A DNA stretch of 64,000 bases from an uncultured Draconibacterium sp. (GCF_963674925.1 NZ_OY771649.1:1674001-1738000); one strand, 5' to 3'. Counted from the first letter of the stretch, positions 25,235-35,372 are shown. Notes: a model not told the origin generated them from the letters alone. Numbers and translations are program-made.

Positions 25235-26635
25235 CTAAAAATTAAAATAAGCTTTTGCATTATTGAAACAGATATTTTCAACCATGCTTCCCAACAGTTC
25301 CATATCGTATGGAATCTCGCCATTTTCAACATCGTTACCCAGCAAATTACACAAAGTACGACGGAAATATTCGTGACGGGTATACGACAGATAACTGCGC
25401 GAATCTGTTAACATTCCCACAAAACGGCTCAACAAACCAAGGTTTGATAAGGCCTGCATTTGTTTCTCCATGCCGTCTTTCTGATCGAGGAACCACCAGC
25501 CGGAACCAAATTGCATTTTTCCGGGAACAGAACCGTCCTGGAAATTTCCGATCATTGTTGCAATCAGCTCATTGTCGCGGGGATTCAGGTTGTATAATAT
25601 CGTTTTCGATAATTTATTCTCCATATCCAATCGATCCAGCAACCTTGACAGTGGTCGTGCAATATCAAAATCACCAATCGAATCAAATCCCACGTCGGCT
25701 CCAAGTTTCTTGAACAAACGGGTATTGTTGTTTCGTAAAGCGCCAATATGAAATTGTTGCGTCCATCCGCGCGAGTGGTCCATAATTCCGAATTCGTACA
25801 ACATGCACGACTTGAATTTTACCACTTCTTCATTCGTAAGCTCGCCACCTTTCCGAACTTTGATGAATATCTTTTCAATTTCTGCTTCAGTGTAATCTTC
25901 AGCCAAAACTGTTTCAACACCATGATCGCTTAAACGACAACCATTTAAATGGAAAAACTCATGACGATCGTCCAGGGCATCCATTAAATCGCCAAAGCTT
26001 TTAATATTTATATTGGCAGCCTCTTCCAACTCACTTAAATAGGCATTGTAAGCAGTCGCATTCTCCACAGCCATCGCCTTATCGGGACGCCAGGCCGGAA
26101 GTACTGCGGTTTCGAATCCATCGGCTTTTATGGCACGGTGATACTCCAACGAATCCACCGGATCGTCGGTAGTACAAATGGTATGCACGTTGGCCATTTT
26201 TATAATTCCGCGACATGAATATTCGGGTGTTTGTAATTTAGCATTACATTCTTCCCAAATCTCTTTGGCGGTAGCCGGACTCAAAACTTTATCTATCCCG
26301 AAGAATTTCTTTAGTTCCAGGTGTGTCCAGTGAAACAGTGGATTACGCAAAGTGTGCGGCACCGTTTCGGCCCACTTTTCGAACTTCTCCCAGTCGCTGG
26401 CATTTCCGGTACAGTATTTCTCTGAAACACCGTTGGTACGCATACCGCGCCATTTGTAATGATCGCCATACAACCAAAGCTGCGTGATGTTCTCATACTC
26501 TTTATCCTCAGCTATTTCCTGCGGATTAATATGACAGTGGTAATCAAAAATCGGCATTTTTGCCGCATGATTGTGATATAATTCCTTTGCAACATTGGTT
26601 TGCAATAGGAAATCTTTGTCCATAAAAGCTTTCAT
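25235..26635 (-). CDS. uxaC: Glucuronate (uronate) isomerase
   Basis: A 466-residue enzyme converting glucuronate to fructuronate and galacturonate to tagaturonate, the entry step. The family is recognised by MPIFDYHCHINPQEIAEDKE (metal-type HxH at about 33-35), HTICTTDDPVDSLEYHRAI, FHIGALRNNNTRLFK and GMLTDSRSYLSYTRHEYFRR. Full family length. It lies 47 bp after uxaE on the same strand. A second Met at residue 5 could also start it. Cytoplasmic. Confidence 0.95.
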   Translation of the reverse strand: MKAFMDKDFLLQTNVAKELYHNHAAKMPIFDYHCHINPQEIAEDKEYENITQLWLYGDHYKWRGMRTNGVSEKYCTGNASDWEKFEKWAETVPHTLRNPLFHWTHLELKKFFGIDKVLSPATAKEIWEECNAKLQTPEYSCRGIIKMANVHTICTTDDPVDSLEYHRAIKADGFETAVLPAWRPDKAMAVENATAYNAYLSELEEAANINIKSFGDLMDALDDRHEFFHLNGCRLSDHGVETVLAEDYTEAEIEKIFIKVRKGGELTNEEVVKFKSCMLYEFGIMDHSRGWTQQFHIGALRNNNTRLFKKLGADVGFDSIGDFDIARPLSRLLDRLDMENKLSKTILYNLNPRDNELIATMIGNFQDGSVPGKMQFGSGWWFLDQKDGMEKQMQALSNLGLLSRFVGMLTDSRSYLSYTRHEYFRRTLCNLLGNDVENGEIPYDMELLGSMVENICFNNAKAYFNF

Positions 26636-26682
26636 AATGAATGAAAAAGTCGGACTTCGGTTTCCCGAATTCCGAAGTTATT

Positions 26683-27930
26683 TTATAAGTCGAATAATCT
26701 TTTTAAGTGTCGGTCGTAGATATTTTCTTCTACACAAGCGCCAACTACATCGGCATATTTCTCCAATAATCCGGTGTAACGTTCACCCATTTCGGCAGCA
26801 ACTTTATAGCCAACATGAATTAACTGACGGAAGTTTGCATTATAATCGGCATGACCGGGAATATGACGCAAGGTATTTCCGAATTTTTCGCCCGTCCAGC
26901 CAGCAACCTCTTCTGCCGATGGGAGTTTCGAGTCATCAATATCAATAACATCGGCGTACGGACCACAAAGTTCTTCTTTACGATCGAGCGCTTTGGTGTA
27001 AATTTCTTTAGCTGCCGCTAATCCTTCGTCGCCGGAAATGGCTAAACCAATCACTTCTTCCAACCAGGTTGTTCCGGCTGTTTTTACGTGAATTCCCTTA
27101 TCATACTTTTTAATGATATCGGCCATTATCGGGTAAATCGTAAATTTATCAGACCCCGAGTGAACACTGAGCTTCAGATCAGCCGGTAATCCAAATTCTT
27201 TTACCGCATAATCAATTACCAACACGTCCTGCTCAAATTCTTTGGCAAACTGTTCTACATCGCCCACATAATCAACCCCTTTATTAAAACGTCCGGTAAA
27301 TTTCGGAGCAATAGTTTGCGCCGGAATATTTTCGTTGGCAATCATTTTTAAAATAAAAAACATGTCCACCGGAGTTTGCGGAGCCTCCACTTCGTCCATC
27401 GACACTTCAGTAACAAAGTTGCCTTTGCCTTTCACTGCTTCAATGTGTCGGTAAATTTTCCCGGCTTCTTTTACCGCAGCAAGGTATTTCGCGGCCACCT
27501 CTTCCAGTAATTCTCTGGTAATTTCAATCGGTTCCTCAATTCCAGGAATAGTTACCTCATCTCCCAGCAACTTGCAGGTTTCTTTAAAAGCCGCCACATC
27601 TTCAACCGATGCCTCTGTACCAATATACATGGCCACGTCGAGGGTAAAAAAGTTACTTGGCTCGATAAAACGGTCTACATTTCCCAAATTAATATGATCG
27701 GCATCAACAAAATAGGGATCTTCCCAGGCCAGTGCTTTTACTGCCGCATCGGCTTCAATTCGTGTGCCCGATGGCTCGGAATGTACAATGTCGTGTTCGC
27801 GATTTGATTTGTTCCAAACCGGAGTTACGGCAATACCTTTTTTATTCGCTTTAATTAAGGCACGGAGTTGTGCATCTCCTTCGTGGTTGAAGCGGTCGCC
27901 CACTCCAAAACTATATTTTCCCAATTGCAT
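26683..27930 (-). CDS. uxaE: Tagaturonate epimerase
   Basis: A 415-residue protein of the UxaE family, which epimerises tagaturonate to fructuronate and so joins the galacturonate route to the glucuronate route without tagaturonate reductase. Recognised by the opening YSFGVGDRFNHEGDAQLRA, the EPSNFFTLDVAMYIG segment, KLSVHSGSDKFTIYPI and GHADYNANFRQLIHVGYKVA. First gene of the hexuronate operon. A TTTG-N20-TACTTTCG promoter with a palindrome over the start region lies upstream. UxaB, UxuA and UxuB homologues are not in the window. Confidence 0.9.
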   Translation of the reverse strand: MQLGKYSFGVGDRFNHEGDAQLRALIKANKKGIAVTPVWNKSNREHDIVHSEPSGTRIEADAAVKALAWEDPYFVDADHINLGNVDRFIEPSNFFTLDVAMYIGTEASVEDVAAFKETCKLLGDEVTIPGIEEPIEITRELLEEVAAKYLAAVKEAGKIYRHIEAVKGKGNFVTEVSMDEVEAPQTPVDMFFILKMIANENIPAQTIAPKFTGRFNKGVDYVGDVEQFAKEFEQDVLVIDYAVKEFGLPADLKLSVHSGSDKFTIYPIMADIIKKYDKGIHVKTAGTTWLEEVIGLAISGDEGLAAAKEIYTKALDRKEELCGPYADVIDIDDSKLPSAEEVAGWTGEKFGNTLRHIPGHADYNANFRQLIHVGYKVAAEMGERYTGLLEKYADVVGACVEENIYDRHLKRLFDL

Positions 27931-27969
27931 GATACAAGTCTAGTATTTATTTTTTCTAAAATTGATTTC

Positions 27970-28013
27970 CGTGTACGTGCACGAAAGTAGAATTATATTT
28001 TAAATCTAACAAA
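27970..28013 (-). promoter_or_regulatory. uxaE promoter and palindromic operator
   Basis: Minus strand: -33 box TTTG (28013-28010), 20-bp spacer, -7 box TACTTTCG (27989-27982, one base off TAnnTTTG), then CGTGCACGTACACG (27983-27970), an inverted repeat CGTG-N6-CACG centred on ACGT that would cover the transcription start. The ATG is 39 bp further on. The arrangement fits a repressor-controlled promoter for the hexuronate operon. The sequence differs from the palindrome at kdgK, so two regulators or one tolerant one may be involved. Confidence 0.62.
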
Positions 28014-28196
28014 TATTTACTGTTCTTTAAAATCATTCCACGCTAACAACCTCCTTCTATAGAATACTGTACTTTAACGACTTAACCAACATCTTTAACT
28101 ATTAAAAATGATAATATAATTCAAAAACAACACACAGATTGTTAACAGATATACGTTTTCTGAAAATTGCACTCAATCTAAACGCTCAAAAAAGTG

Positions 28197-28204
28197 TATC
28201 TTTG
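28197..28204 (+). promoter_or_regulatory. -7 box of the GH2/GH20 genes
   Basis: TATCTTTG matches TAnnTTTG, 48 bp upstream of the GH2 ATG. No TTTG -33 box at the usual distance was found. The rest of the 27931-28252 divergent gap is AT-rich with no other signal recognised. Confidence 0.45.
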
Positions 28205-28252
28205 AAATTTATTAACTTACATCAATAAGACTTTAAAATATTTTTTAAAACT

Positions 28253-31200
28253 ATGAAGCATTTCAGTTTCCTCTTCACCCTCCTTCTCTTTTCTATTTTC
28301 CTTAAAGCTCAAGATCAATTGCCCGATTGGGAAAATCCGGCTGTTTTCAACATCAACAAAGAAAAACCACATGCCAGCCTTATGCCTTTTGGCTCGGTTG
28401 AAGATGCTTTAAGTCAAAAACCGCAACAATCAGTTTACTATAAAACACTGAGCGGGATCTGGAAATTTAACTGGGTAAAAAAGCCTGCCGACCGACCGGT
28501 TGATTTTTACCAGCCGGAATACGATGTTTCCAACTGGAACGATATTCCCGTTCCGGCCAATTGGGAACTGGAAGGTTATGGCGTACCGATATACGTGAAT
28601 CATCAATACGAATTTTCGGATTATAAACACCCGGTGTCGCCTGAAATGAAATTTGTGGATGACATTTATCCGGCCGAACCGGGCAAAGTGCCACACGATT
28701 ACAATCCTGTGGGTTCGTACCGCAGAACGTTTACCGTACCTGAAAGCTGGGACGGACGCCAGGTTTTTATCCAGTTTGGTGCTGTGAAATCGGCCTTCTA
28801 TTTATGGATTAACGGCGAAAAAGTAGGTTACTCACAAGGAAGCAAAACACCTGCCGAATGGGATATTACTCCTTATTTAAAAGAAGGCGAAAATGTAGTG
28901 GCAGCCGAAGTTTACCGCTGGTCGGATGGTTCGTACCTCGAAGCACAGGATTTTTGGCGAATAAGCGGAATTGAACGCGATGTGTATCTCTATTCTACAC
29001 CGAAAGTTCGCATCCGTGACTTTTTTGCCAAATCCGATCTGGATGCCGAATATACAAATGGAGTATTTAGTCTTGATGTTGATTTGAGTAATCATACTTC
29101 AAAATTGAGATCGGGCAACTACACCGTTAAATACCATATTTTTGATGAAGCTGGTTATTCGTTGTTAAGCCGCGAACAGGAAGTAAAGATCAACCGGAAA
29201 GAAAATGCTGCTGTTCATTTTTCGGAAGAACAAATAAAAGATGTAGAAAAATGGACGGCCGAAACTCCTAATCTATATACGCTCGTAATTAGTCTGATCG
29301 ACGACAACGGCGACACTGTTGAAGCTGTTAAATCAAATATTGGTTTCCGTAAGATTGAGATCATTGATGCAGTGTTTCATATCAACGGAGTTCCGGTTAC
29401 CATAAAAGGTGTAAACCGTCACGAGCACGATCAGTACAAGGGTCATGTGGTGAGCGAGGAGGCAATGATAAAGGAAATTGCATTGATGAAACAGTTTAAC
29501 ATTAATGCAGTGCGTACCAGCCACTACCCTAACGACGAACGTTTTTACGATCTGTGCGACAAATACGGTTTATATGTTACCAACGAAGCCAATATCGAGT
29601 CGCACGGAATGTATTACGGAGAGCATTCGCTGGCTAAAAAGCCGGAATGGACAGCGGCACATGTCGACCGGAATATGCGCATGGTTGAGCGTGATAAAAA
29701 CCATCCTTCGGTAATTGTCTGGTCGATGGGAAATGAAGCCGGCGATGGTGAAGTTTTCACAGCAGTTTACAAAGCCATAAAAGAACGTGATCCTTCACGT
29801 CCCGTTCATTACGAGCGTGCCATTATGGGTGATAATACTGATATTTTCTGTCCACAATACCCGAGTGTTCAGGCACTGGAAAATTACGGATCGAAACATC
29901 AAACCAAACCCTACATCTCAAGCGAATATTCGCACGCCATGGGAAACAGCAACGGTAACCTGGTTGATTTGTGGAAAGTATTTAACCGCGACAGAAACGA
30001 CCAGTTGCAGGGCGGTTACATTTGGGACTGGATTGATCAGGCGCTGGTAAAAAAAGCGGACGATGGTACTGAATTCTGGGCGTACGGTGGCGATTATGGC
30101 GAAAACATGCCAACTGATTACAACTTTGTCTGCAACGGAATAATCTCAGCTGATTACACCCCACATCCGGCGATGTGGGAAGTTAAATATGCTTATCAGA
30201 ACGTGAAATTCGAGCAAATTGACAGAGCTTACCGAATTAGCAATATGTTTGATTTTACTGATCTGAGCGATTACGAAATCAGCTGGACTTGCACTCGTGA
30301 TGGTAAATATTATAGCTCCGGTGTTTTGGAAAACCTCAACCTCAAACCGGGAGAATCAACAGATGTGGATATTGATTCAGGAATAAAAATTGAATTTAAC
30401 GATTCGCAATCTCATGAATTCTTCATCGATTTTTCGGTAAAACTTAGTGAGGATAAGCCATTCAGAAAAGCCGGTTTTGAAGTGGCGCACGAACAATTTC
30501 CGGTTAAAATAGAGATTGTAAGTACAGGTGAAGAACAGACATCTTCGCCGGAACTAAAACTGGAAGAAACCAATACTAATTTTACCGTTAAAGGACCGCA
30601 ATTCATTATTACCTTTGACAAAGAAACAGGTACAATATCTTCGTACAAAATGAACGGCACCGAGCTAATTCAAAAAGGTCCGCAAGTGAATTTCTGGCGA
30701 CCTGCCAATGATAATGATAAAGGCAGCAACATGCTAAGCCGTCTGGGAATTTGGCGTGAGGTTTCAAGAAACTTAAAACCGGAAAGTGTTACTGCTTTAC
30801 AAACCGACGACAGTAAAATTTATCTAACAACAAAATACAATTTTGAAGAGTTGGAAGGATCGCAGTCGGTCGTTCAGGTTATTGATGGAAATGGCAAAAT
30901 TGAGGTTAGCAGTACTTTTGAAACTTCGAATTCCGACCTCCCCAACATTCCACGAATTGGTATGCGCTGGGAAATGCCGGTGAATTTCGACAACCTGAAA
31001 TATTTTGGTCGCGGGCCACACGAAAATTACATCGACCGTAACCACAGTGCTTTTGTTGGTATTTACGAAAGTAAAGTGGCCGATCAGTATTTTAAATACG
31101 TTCGTCCACAGGAGAATGGCTACAAAACCGATGCACGCTGGTTCGAGTTAAGAAACGAAAATGGTTTGGGACTAAAAATAACGGGCGATCCGGTGATCGG

Positions 31201-31423
31201 ATTTTCCACCCTGCATAATCCAATCGAGGACTTTGACATGGAAGACGCGAGCGACTACCGCCACACCAACGACATTGTAAAAAAAGACGGTGTATTTATC
31301 TGCACCGACATGCTACAAATGGGAGTTGCCGGCGATAATTCGTGGGGTGCTCAACCAATGCAGCAGTATCAAATTCCAGCAAAAGATTATCAGTACAGTT
31401 TTACGATTGAACCGATATTTTAA
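28253..31423 (+). CDS. GH2 beta-galactosidase (LacZ type)
   Basis: A 1056-residue exported glycoside hydrolase (signal about 1-19, cut before QDQLPDW). Five-domain LacZ layout: sugar-binding domain (about 50-230), two immunoglobulin-like domains around the TIM barrel (about 345-630), and a C-terminal beta-galactosidase small-chain domain (about 780-1056). Catalytic acid/base Glu495 in VWSMGNEAGDG and nucleophile Glu558 in ISSEYSHAMGN. It removes non-reducing beta-galactose. It is followed 65 bp later by a GH20 hexosaminidase, likely the same transcript, which together suit N-acetyllactosamine-type glycans. A paralogue lies at 35467-39261. Confidence 0.94.
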   Translation: MKHFSFLFTLLLFSIFLKAQDQLPDWENPAVFNINKEKPHASLMPFGSVEDALSQKPQQSVYYKTLSGIWKFNWVKKPADRPVDFYQPEYDVSNWNDIPVPANWELEGYGVPIYVNHQYEFSDYKHPVSPEMKFVDDIYPAEPGKVPHDYNPVGSYRRTFTVPESWDGRQVFIQFGAVKSAFYLWINGEKVGYSQGSKTPAEWDITPYLKEGENVVAAEVYRWSDGSYLEAQDFWRISGIERDVYLYSTPKVRIRDFFAKSDLDAEYTNGVFSLDVDLSNHTSKLRSGNYTVKYHIFDEAGYSLLSREQEVKINRKENAAVHFSEEQIKDVEKWTAETPNLYTLVISLIDDNGDTVEAVKSNIGFRKIEIIDAVFHINGVPVTIKGVNRHEHDQYKGHVVSEEAMIKEIALMKQFNINAVRTSHYPNDERFYDLCDKYGLYVTNEANIESHGMYYGEHSLAKKPEWTAAHVDRNMRMVERDKNHPSVIVWSMGNEAGDGEVFTAVYKAIKERDPSRPVHYERAIMGDNTDIFCPQYPSVQALENYGSKHQTKPYISSEYSHAMGNSNGNLVDLWKVFNRDRNDQLQGGYIWDWIDQALVKKADDGTEFWAYGGDYGENMPTDYNFVCNGIISADYTPHPAMWEVKYAYQNVKFEQIDRAYRISNMFDFTDLSDYEISWTCTRDGKYYSSGVLENLNLKPGESTDVDIDSGIKIEFNDSQSHEFFIDFSVKLSEDKPFRKAGFEVAHEQFPVKIEIVSTGEEQTSSPELKLEETNTNFTVKGPQFIITFDKETGTISSYKMNGTELIQKGPQVNFWRPANDNDKGSNMLSRLGIWREVSRNLKPESVTALQTDDSKIYLTTKYNFEELEGSQSVVQVIDGNGKIEVSSTFETSNSDLPNIPRIGMRWEMPVNFDNLKYFGRGPHENYIDRNHSAFVGIYESKVADQYFKYVRPQENGYKTDARWFELRNENGLGLKITGDPVIGFSTLHNPIEDFDMEDASDYRHTNDIVKKDGVFICTDMLQMGVAGDNSWGAQPMQQYQIPAKDYQYSFTIEPIF

Positions 31424-31488
31424 TTTGTAACATGGATAAAAATAGCATGACTTAAAGTCATACTATAATTCATTTAATTTATACAATA

Positions 31489-33795
31489 ATGAAGCGAATA
31501 ACTATATTTCTTGTAGCGATGCTGATCAGTATTGGGATTTTTGCCCAAACTGCCGACATCATTCCAAAGCCAGTCTCGGTGATAAAAAAAGAGGGAACTT
31601 TTGAATTAACAGGCAACACCAAAGTTCTTTTTAACGCCTCCAACGAAACGGAAGAGAATTTTGCCGATCTGGCAAAGGAGCTGCTAAATAGTGCAACCGG
31701 CAACACGCCCGAGTTTGTTGCACCAACAGCACAGAAAAAGGGAAACATTCTTATCCAACTCAACAATCCGCTCGATACCAAAATCGGCAACGAAGGTTAT
31801 ACACTTTCTATTCAAAACGACCGTGTATTTCTGAATGCCAATACAACTGCCGGTTTATTTTATGGTATGCAAAGTATCTGGCAGCTGTTAACTGCAAACA
31901 ATGGCACTACCCTGCCCTGCATGGATATAACCGATTATCCGCGGTTTGGCTGGCGAGGTTTGCATCTCGATGTGTCGCGGCACTTTATGCCTGTTGAGTT
32001 CATCTACAAATACATCGACTACATCGCACTGCACAAAATGAATGTGTTTCACTGGCATTTGGTAGATGATCAGGGCTGGCGAATTGAAATTAAAAAATAC
32101 CCAAAACTGACAGAAGTTGGTGCCTGGCGAGCCGACCGTGAAGATTTGGACTGGAACTCGCGTAAAGAACCGGTTAAAGATAACGAACCAAAATATGGCG
32201 GCTTTTATTCGCAGGAAGATGTGAAAGCCATTGTTGAATATGCCCGAAAAAAACATGTAACGGTAATTCCTGAAATTGAAATGCCCGCACACGTTATGTC
32301 GGCATTGGCTGCTTATCCCGAGTTTTCGTGCACCGGAGAATACAAACCGGTTCCCCCGGGTGGCGTTTGGCCCATCACCCATATTTTCTGCGCCGGAAAA
32401 GAAGAAACGTTTAACTTTCTGGAAGATGTACTAACTGAAGTTATGGAACTTTTCCCGTCAACGTACATTCATATTGGAGGCGATGAAGCCACAAAAACCG
32501 AATGGGAGAAATGTGAGCTCTGCCAGAAACGCATGAGTGATGAAGGCTTAAAAGATGAGCATGAATTACAAGCTTATTTTATTAAACGAATCGAGAAGTT
32601 TCTCAATAAAAATGGCCGCCATTTGATTGGCTGGGACGAAATTCTGGAAGGCGGATTGGATCCAACAGCAACAATTATGTCGTGGCGTGGTGCCGACCCC
32701 GGAATAAAGGCAGCAAAAGCCGGTCACGATGTGGTAATGTCGCCAACTTCGCACTGTTACTTTGATTATTACCAGGGTGACCCATCACTGGAGCCAAAAG
32801 CTTTTGGTGGGAATATCACTTTGAAAAAAGTATACAACTTCGAACCTGTTCCTGCTGAATTGAGTGCCGAAGAAGCCAAACATATTATTGGTGCACAAGC
32901 CAACATCTGGACCGAATACATGCCCAACGGCCGCCATGTGGAGTACATGATCATGCCTCGTATGAGTGCACTTTCGGAAGTGGTGTGGTCACCAAAAGAT
33001 GCGAAAGACTGGGGCGATTTCTCAAAAAGGATGGATAGCCAGTACAAACGTTTCGACAAACTGGGAATTAATTATGCTACCAGTGCTTTCCAGGTTTCGG
33101 CAAAACCGGAACTCGATCCGGAACACAAGGCTATAAAAGTTTCACTGAGCACCGATGCCTGGGAACCGGATATTTATTACACTTCCGACGGATCGGAGCC
33201 AACTGCACTATCAAATAAATATACACAGCCCTTTACCATCAGTAAGTCCGGAACCGTAAAAGCAGTGGTTATTCAGGATGGGAAACAAAAATCGCAGCCA
33301 TTGGCCACTGATTTTATCATTCACAAAGCCATTGCCTGCAAAGTGGACCAGAAATATCCGAACAGCAAAAGCTACGAATCGACCGGAGAATATGCCTTGG
33401 TTGATGGAATCAAAGGTTCTAAAGACCACCACGATGGAAACTGGAAAGGATTTAATGGCAAAGATCTCGTTGCAACAATAGATTTGGGTCAGTCACAATC
33501 TTTCTCAAAGGTAAGTACCGGAGTGCTTCAGGATAACGGCGCCTGGATTTTTTATCCAACGCATGTTACGGTTGAGGTTTCAGAAGACGGACAGAGCTTC
33601 AAAAAGCTGGGGACTGTTAAAAATAAAGTAAGTGCTAAGGACGGAGAGCGCCAAATTCAAGACCTGGTGCTAAATAAAAAAGGAAAGGGACGTTATGTTC
33701 GTGTAACGGCTGCACATTTAACAAGTTGTCCGAAAGGGCATGCCGGTGAAGGACAACCCGGCTGGTTATTTGTTGATGAAATTATTGTAGAGTAA
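31489..33795 (+). CDS. GH20 beta-N-acetylhexosaminidase with chitobiase and F5/8 C-terminal domains
   Basis: A 768-residue exported enzyme (signal about 1-19) that releases terminal beta-GlcNAc or GalNAc. Order: GH20b domain (about 22-145), GH20 barrel (about 148-510) with HFHWHLVDDQGWRIEIK and the catalytic pair Asp332-Glu333 in HIGGDEATKTEW, a chitobiase C-terminal beta domain (about 535-605, IYYTSDGSEPT), and a discoidin/F5-8 type C domain (about 630-765, THVTVEVSEDGQSFKKLG). The last may bind glycans. Transcribed with the upstream GH2 gene and closed by a strong terminator. Confidence 0.94.
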   Translation: MKRITIFLVAMLISIGIFAQTADIIPKPVSVIKKEGTFELTGNTKVLFNASNETEENFADLAKELLNSATGNTPEFVAPTAQKKGNILIQLNNPLDTKIGNEGYTLSIQNDRVFLNANTTAGLFYGMQSIWQLLTANNGTTLPCMDITDYPRFGWRGLHLDVSRHFMPVEFIYKYIDYIALHKMNVFHWHLVDDQGWRIEIKKYPKLTEVGAWRADREDLDWNSRKEPVKDNEPKYGGFYSQEDVKAIVEYARKKHVTVIPEIEMPAHVMSALAAYPEFSCTGEYKPVPPGGVWPITHIFCAGKEETFNFLEDVLTEVMELFPSTYIHIGGDEATKTEWEKCELCQKRMSDEGLKDEHELQAYFIKRIEKFLNKNGRHLIGWDEILEGGLDPTATIMSWRGADPGIKAAKAGHDVVMSPTSHCYFDYYQGDPSLEPKAFGGNITLKKVYNFEPVPAELSAEEAKHIIGAQANIWTEYMPNGRHVEYMIMPRMSALSEVVWSPKDAKDWGDFSKRMDSQYKRFDKLGINYATSAFQVSAKPELDPEHKAIKVSLSTDAWEPDIYYTSDGSEPTALSNKYTQPFTISKSGTVKAVVIQDGKQKSQPLATDFIIHKAIACKVDQKYPNSKSYESTGEYALVDGIKGSKDHHDGNWKGFNGKDLVATIDLGQSQSFSKVSTGVLQDNGAWIFYPTHVTVEVSEDGQSFKKLGTVKNKVSAKDGERQIQDLVLNKKGKGRYVRVTAAHLTSCPKGHAGEGQPGWLFVDEIIVE

Positions 33796-33803
33796 AATAT
33801 TCA

Positions 33804-33838
33804 ACGGGCACGATTTCAGTTCGTGCCCGTTTCTTTTT
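33804..33838 (+). terminator. terminator between convergent GH20 and methyltransferase
   Basis: ACGGGCACGA (33804-33813) pairs with TCGTGCCCGT (33821-33830), loop of seven, then TTCTTTTT. It lies 8 bp after the GH20 stop and abuts the methyltransferase stop. Confidence 0.88.
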
Positions 33839-34684
33839 CTATTTCTTTTTACGGGCCACCGTAAACGTTACATGCTCTCCACCAAACAGGTCTCCCCCCG
33901 GCAAAACATCCTCGTAAAATTCAACATTTTGCCATTCGTTTTCAGCCATTAGCTTTTTCAAATCGGAATGCGCAAAAAAGTGTGTCCAAAAACGATAAAC
34001 ATCTACTTTTTCATCTTCATCCATAATTTGATGCTGATAAAGAATTACCTTTTCCTGGTCATACAAGAATGACTCAGATAGAGCGAGGTAAGGCTCCGGT
34101 TTCCAAAAACCTGTTTCAGCAACCTCCCAGTTTTTAGGAGTTACTTTTTTAGGCAGTTCCCTGTCATTTAATACATCGAAAACAAAAGTGCCTTCAGGCT
34201 TTAGAACGCTATGGATAAAACCAAGCAACTTTGTTCTGTCTTCAGGCAGTAAAACGCCCAAATCAGTATAAATCAGCAGAACAAGATCAAAACTTTGCTC
34301 CGCCAATTCTAATTCCAGGTAATTTGCTTGCAGGTAGTTAATTTTAAGTCCATCTCTTTTAGCCTTGCTTTTTGCATAATCGATTGAATTTTTAGAGAAA
34401 TCAACGCCGGTAACTTTATGGCCCTTCCCGGCCAGTATTGTGGAGTATAAACCGGGGCCACAACCTAAGTCAAGGATATTCAGTTTTTCTTTTCCTGACT
34501 TTTCCAGAAGCCATTCTACCGTATTTTTTATGGTTTCCGGTTTGCGACTTGCCAGGTCAAGATTTTCGTTCAGGTGCACTTGCAGAAGTTGTTTCGAAAT
34601 GTGTTTATCGGTCCACATAACTGCGGTTCCCGGTTCGTACAAATTGGGCTTTTGGGTATTAGTGATTAATTTATTGAGTTTCAT
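33839..34684 (-). CDS. Class I SAM-dependent methyltransferase
   Basis: A 281-residue cytoplasmic methyltransferase. SAM motif I is NILDLGCGPGLYSTILAG (about 69-86), followed by the acidic VTGVDFSKNSIDYAK (motif II) and LEQSFDLVLLIY-type post-motif (about 126-140). The first 40 residues (LYEPGTAVMWTDKHISKQLL) are typical of a Methyltransf_25-like group whose substrate is unknown. Nothing nearby suggests a pathway. It stands alone with a TAACTTTG box about 130 bp upstream. Confidence 0.85.
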   Translation of the reverse strand: MKLNKLITNTQKPNLYEPGTAVMWTDKHISKQLLQVHLNENLDLASRKPETIKNTVEWLLEKSGKEKLNILDLGCGPGLYSTILAGKGHKVTGVDFSKNSIDYAKSKAKRDGLKINYLQANYLELELAEQSFDLVLLIYTDLGVLLPEDRTKLLGFIHSVLKPEGTFVFDVLNDRELPKKVTPKNWEVAETGFWKPEPYLALSESFLYDQEKVILYQHQIMDEDEKVDVYRFWTHFFAHSDLKKLMAENEWQNVEFYEDVLPGGDLFGGEHVTFTVARKKK

Positions 34685-34763
34685 TTTTCTTACAATTTAA
34701 AATGATTGAATGATTTGAATAATAAAAAATGCCACAAGCAGAAATCTTGCCTGTGTACTTTTC

Positions 34764-34821
34764 AACTCCGAACGGAGCTTTTTCGATATGTTATCTCAAT
34801 AAATGAAGTGATGCAAAGTTA
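34764..34821 (-). promoter_or_regulatory. -7 box and leader hairpin of the methyltransferase gene
   Basis: Minus-strand TAACTTTG (34821-34814) is a perfect TAnnTTTG box. It would give a leader of about 125 nt. The leader contains a CTCCG/CGGAG palindrome (34764-34775) related to the GAACTCC/GGAGTTC hairpin at 24013-24029. No -33 box was found. Confidence 0.4.
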
Positions 34822-34895
34822 AAAATTTTCGACCAATTAAAAGGTATTTCACTCAACATCACATTTCAGGGGAGAAATAAAGAAACGTTTTTTGG

Positions 34896-35372
34896 CTAAT
34901 TTTTGCTTCGCAATGCACTTCTTGAAGCTTTATCGACCAAACTAAAAATTCGTTCTATATGATCTTTTACACGCGTTGGTTGATGCCCCTTCACTTTTAT
35001 AATTTTACAATTCAGGGAATCAAACAATTCGTAAAATTGCTTATACAAGTCGGCGTTTTTAAGCAGCTTACCTCCTTTCGAGCAAAAATTATTTTCCTCC
35101 AATCGTGCACGGCGATCAACAAGCTGTGCAATATTTTGCGAATCAGTATAAACCAAAACCTTTATGTCATTTTTTTCAATTTCAGACAAAGCCCAAAGTA
35201 AAGTTTGTAGTTCGAGCCGGGTAGATGAAGTATTCTCAAAACGTTTTGTTTGAATACGCTGCTTTAAATTTTCGGTATCCATTTCGTTTTCATCCAGAAC
35301 CAGGCATGCACCATATCCAACTTTTGATTGAACATGCACACTTCCATCGGTAAATAAATACAGCTTATCCAT
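34896..35372 (-). CDS. Ribonuclease H-like protein
   Basis: A 158-residue RNase H fold protein, cleaving RNA in RNA-DNA hybrids. The four metal ligands are present: Asp9 (LFTDGSVH), Glu54 (STRLELQTLLW), Asp77 (VYTDSQNI) and Asp147 (SLVDKAS), plus the His130 loop (VKGHQPTR). Length matches RNase HI without the N-terminal hybrid-binding domain. Spacing of motifs is slightly wider than in E. coli RnhA, as in the Bacteroidota group. Monocistronic, 94 bp after the large GH2 gene's end region. Confidence 0.86.
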   Translation of the reverse strand: MDKLYLFTDGSVHVQSKVGYGACLVLDENEMDTENLKQRIQTKRFENTSSTRLELQTLLWALSEIEKNDIKVLVYTDSQNIAQLVDRRARLEENNFCSKGGKLLKNADLYKQFYELFDSLNCKIIKVKGHQPTRVKDHIERIFSLVDKASRSALRSKN

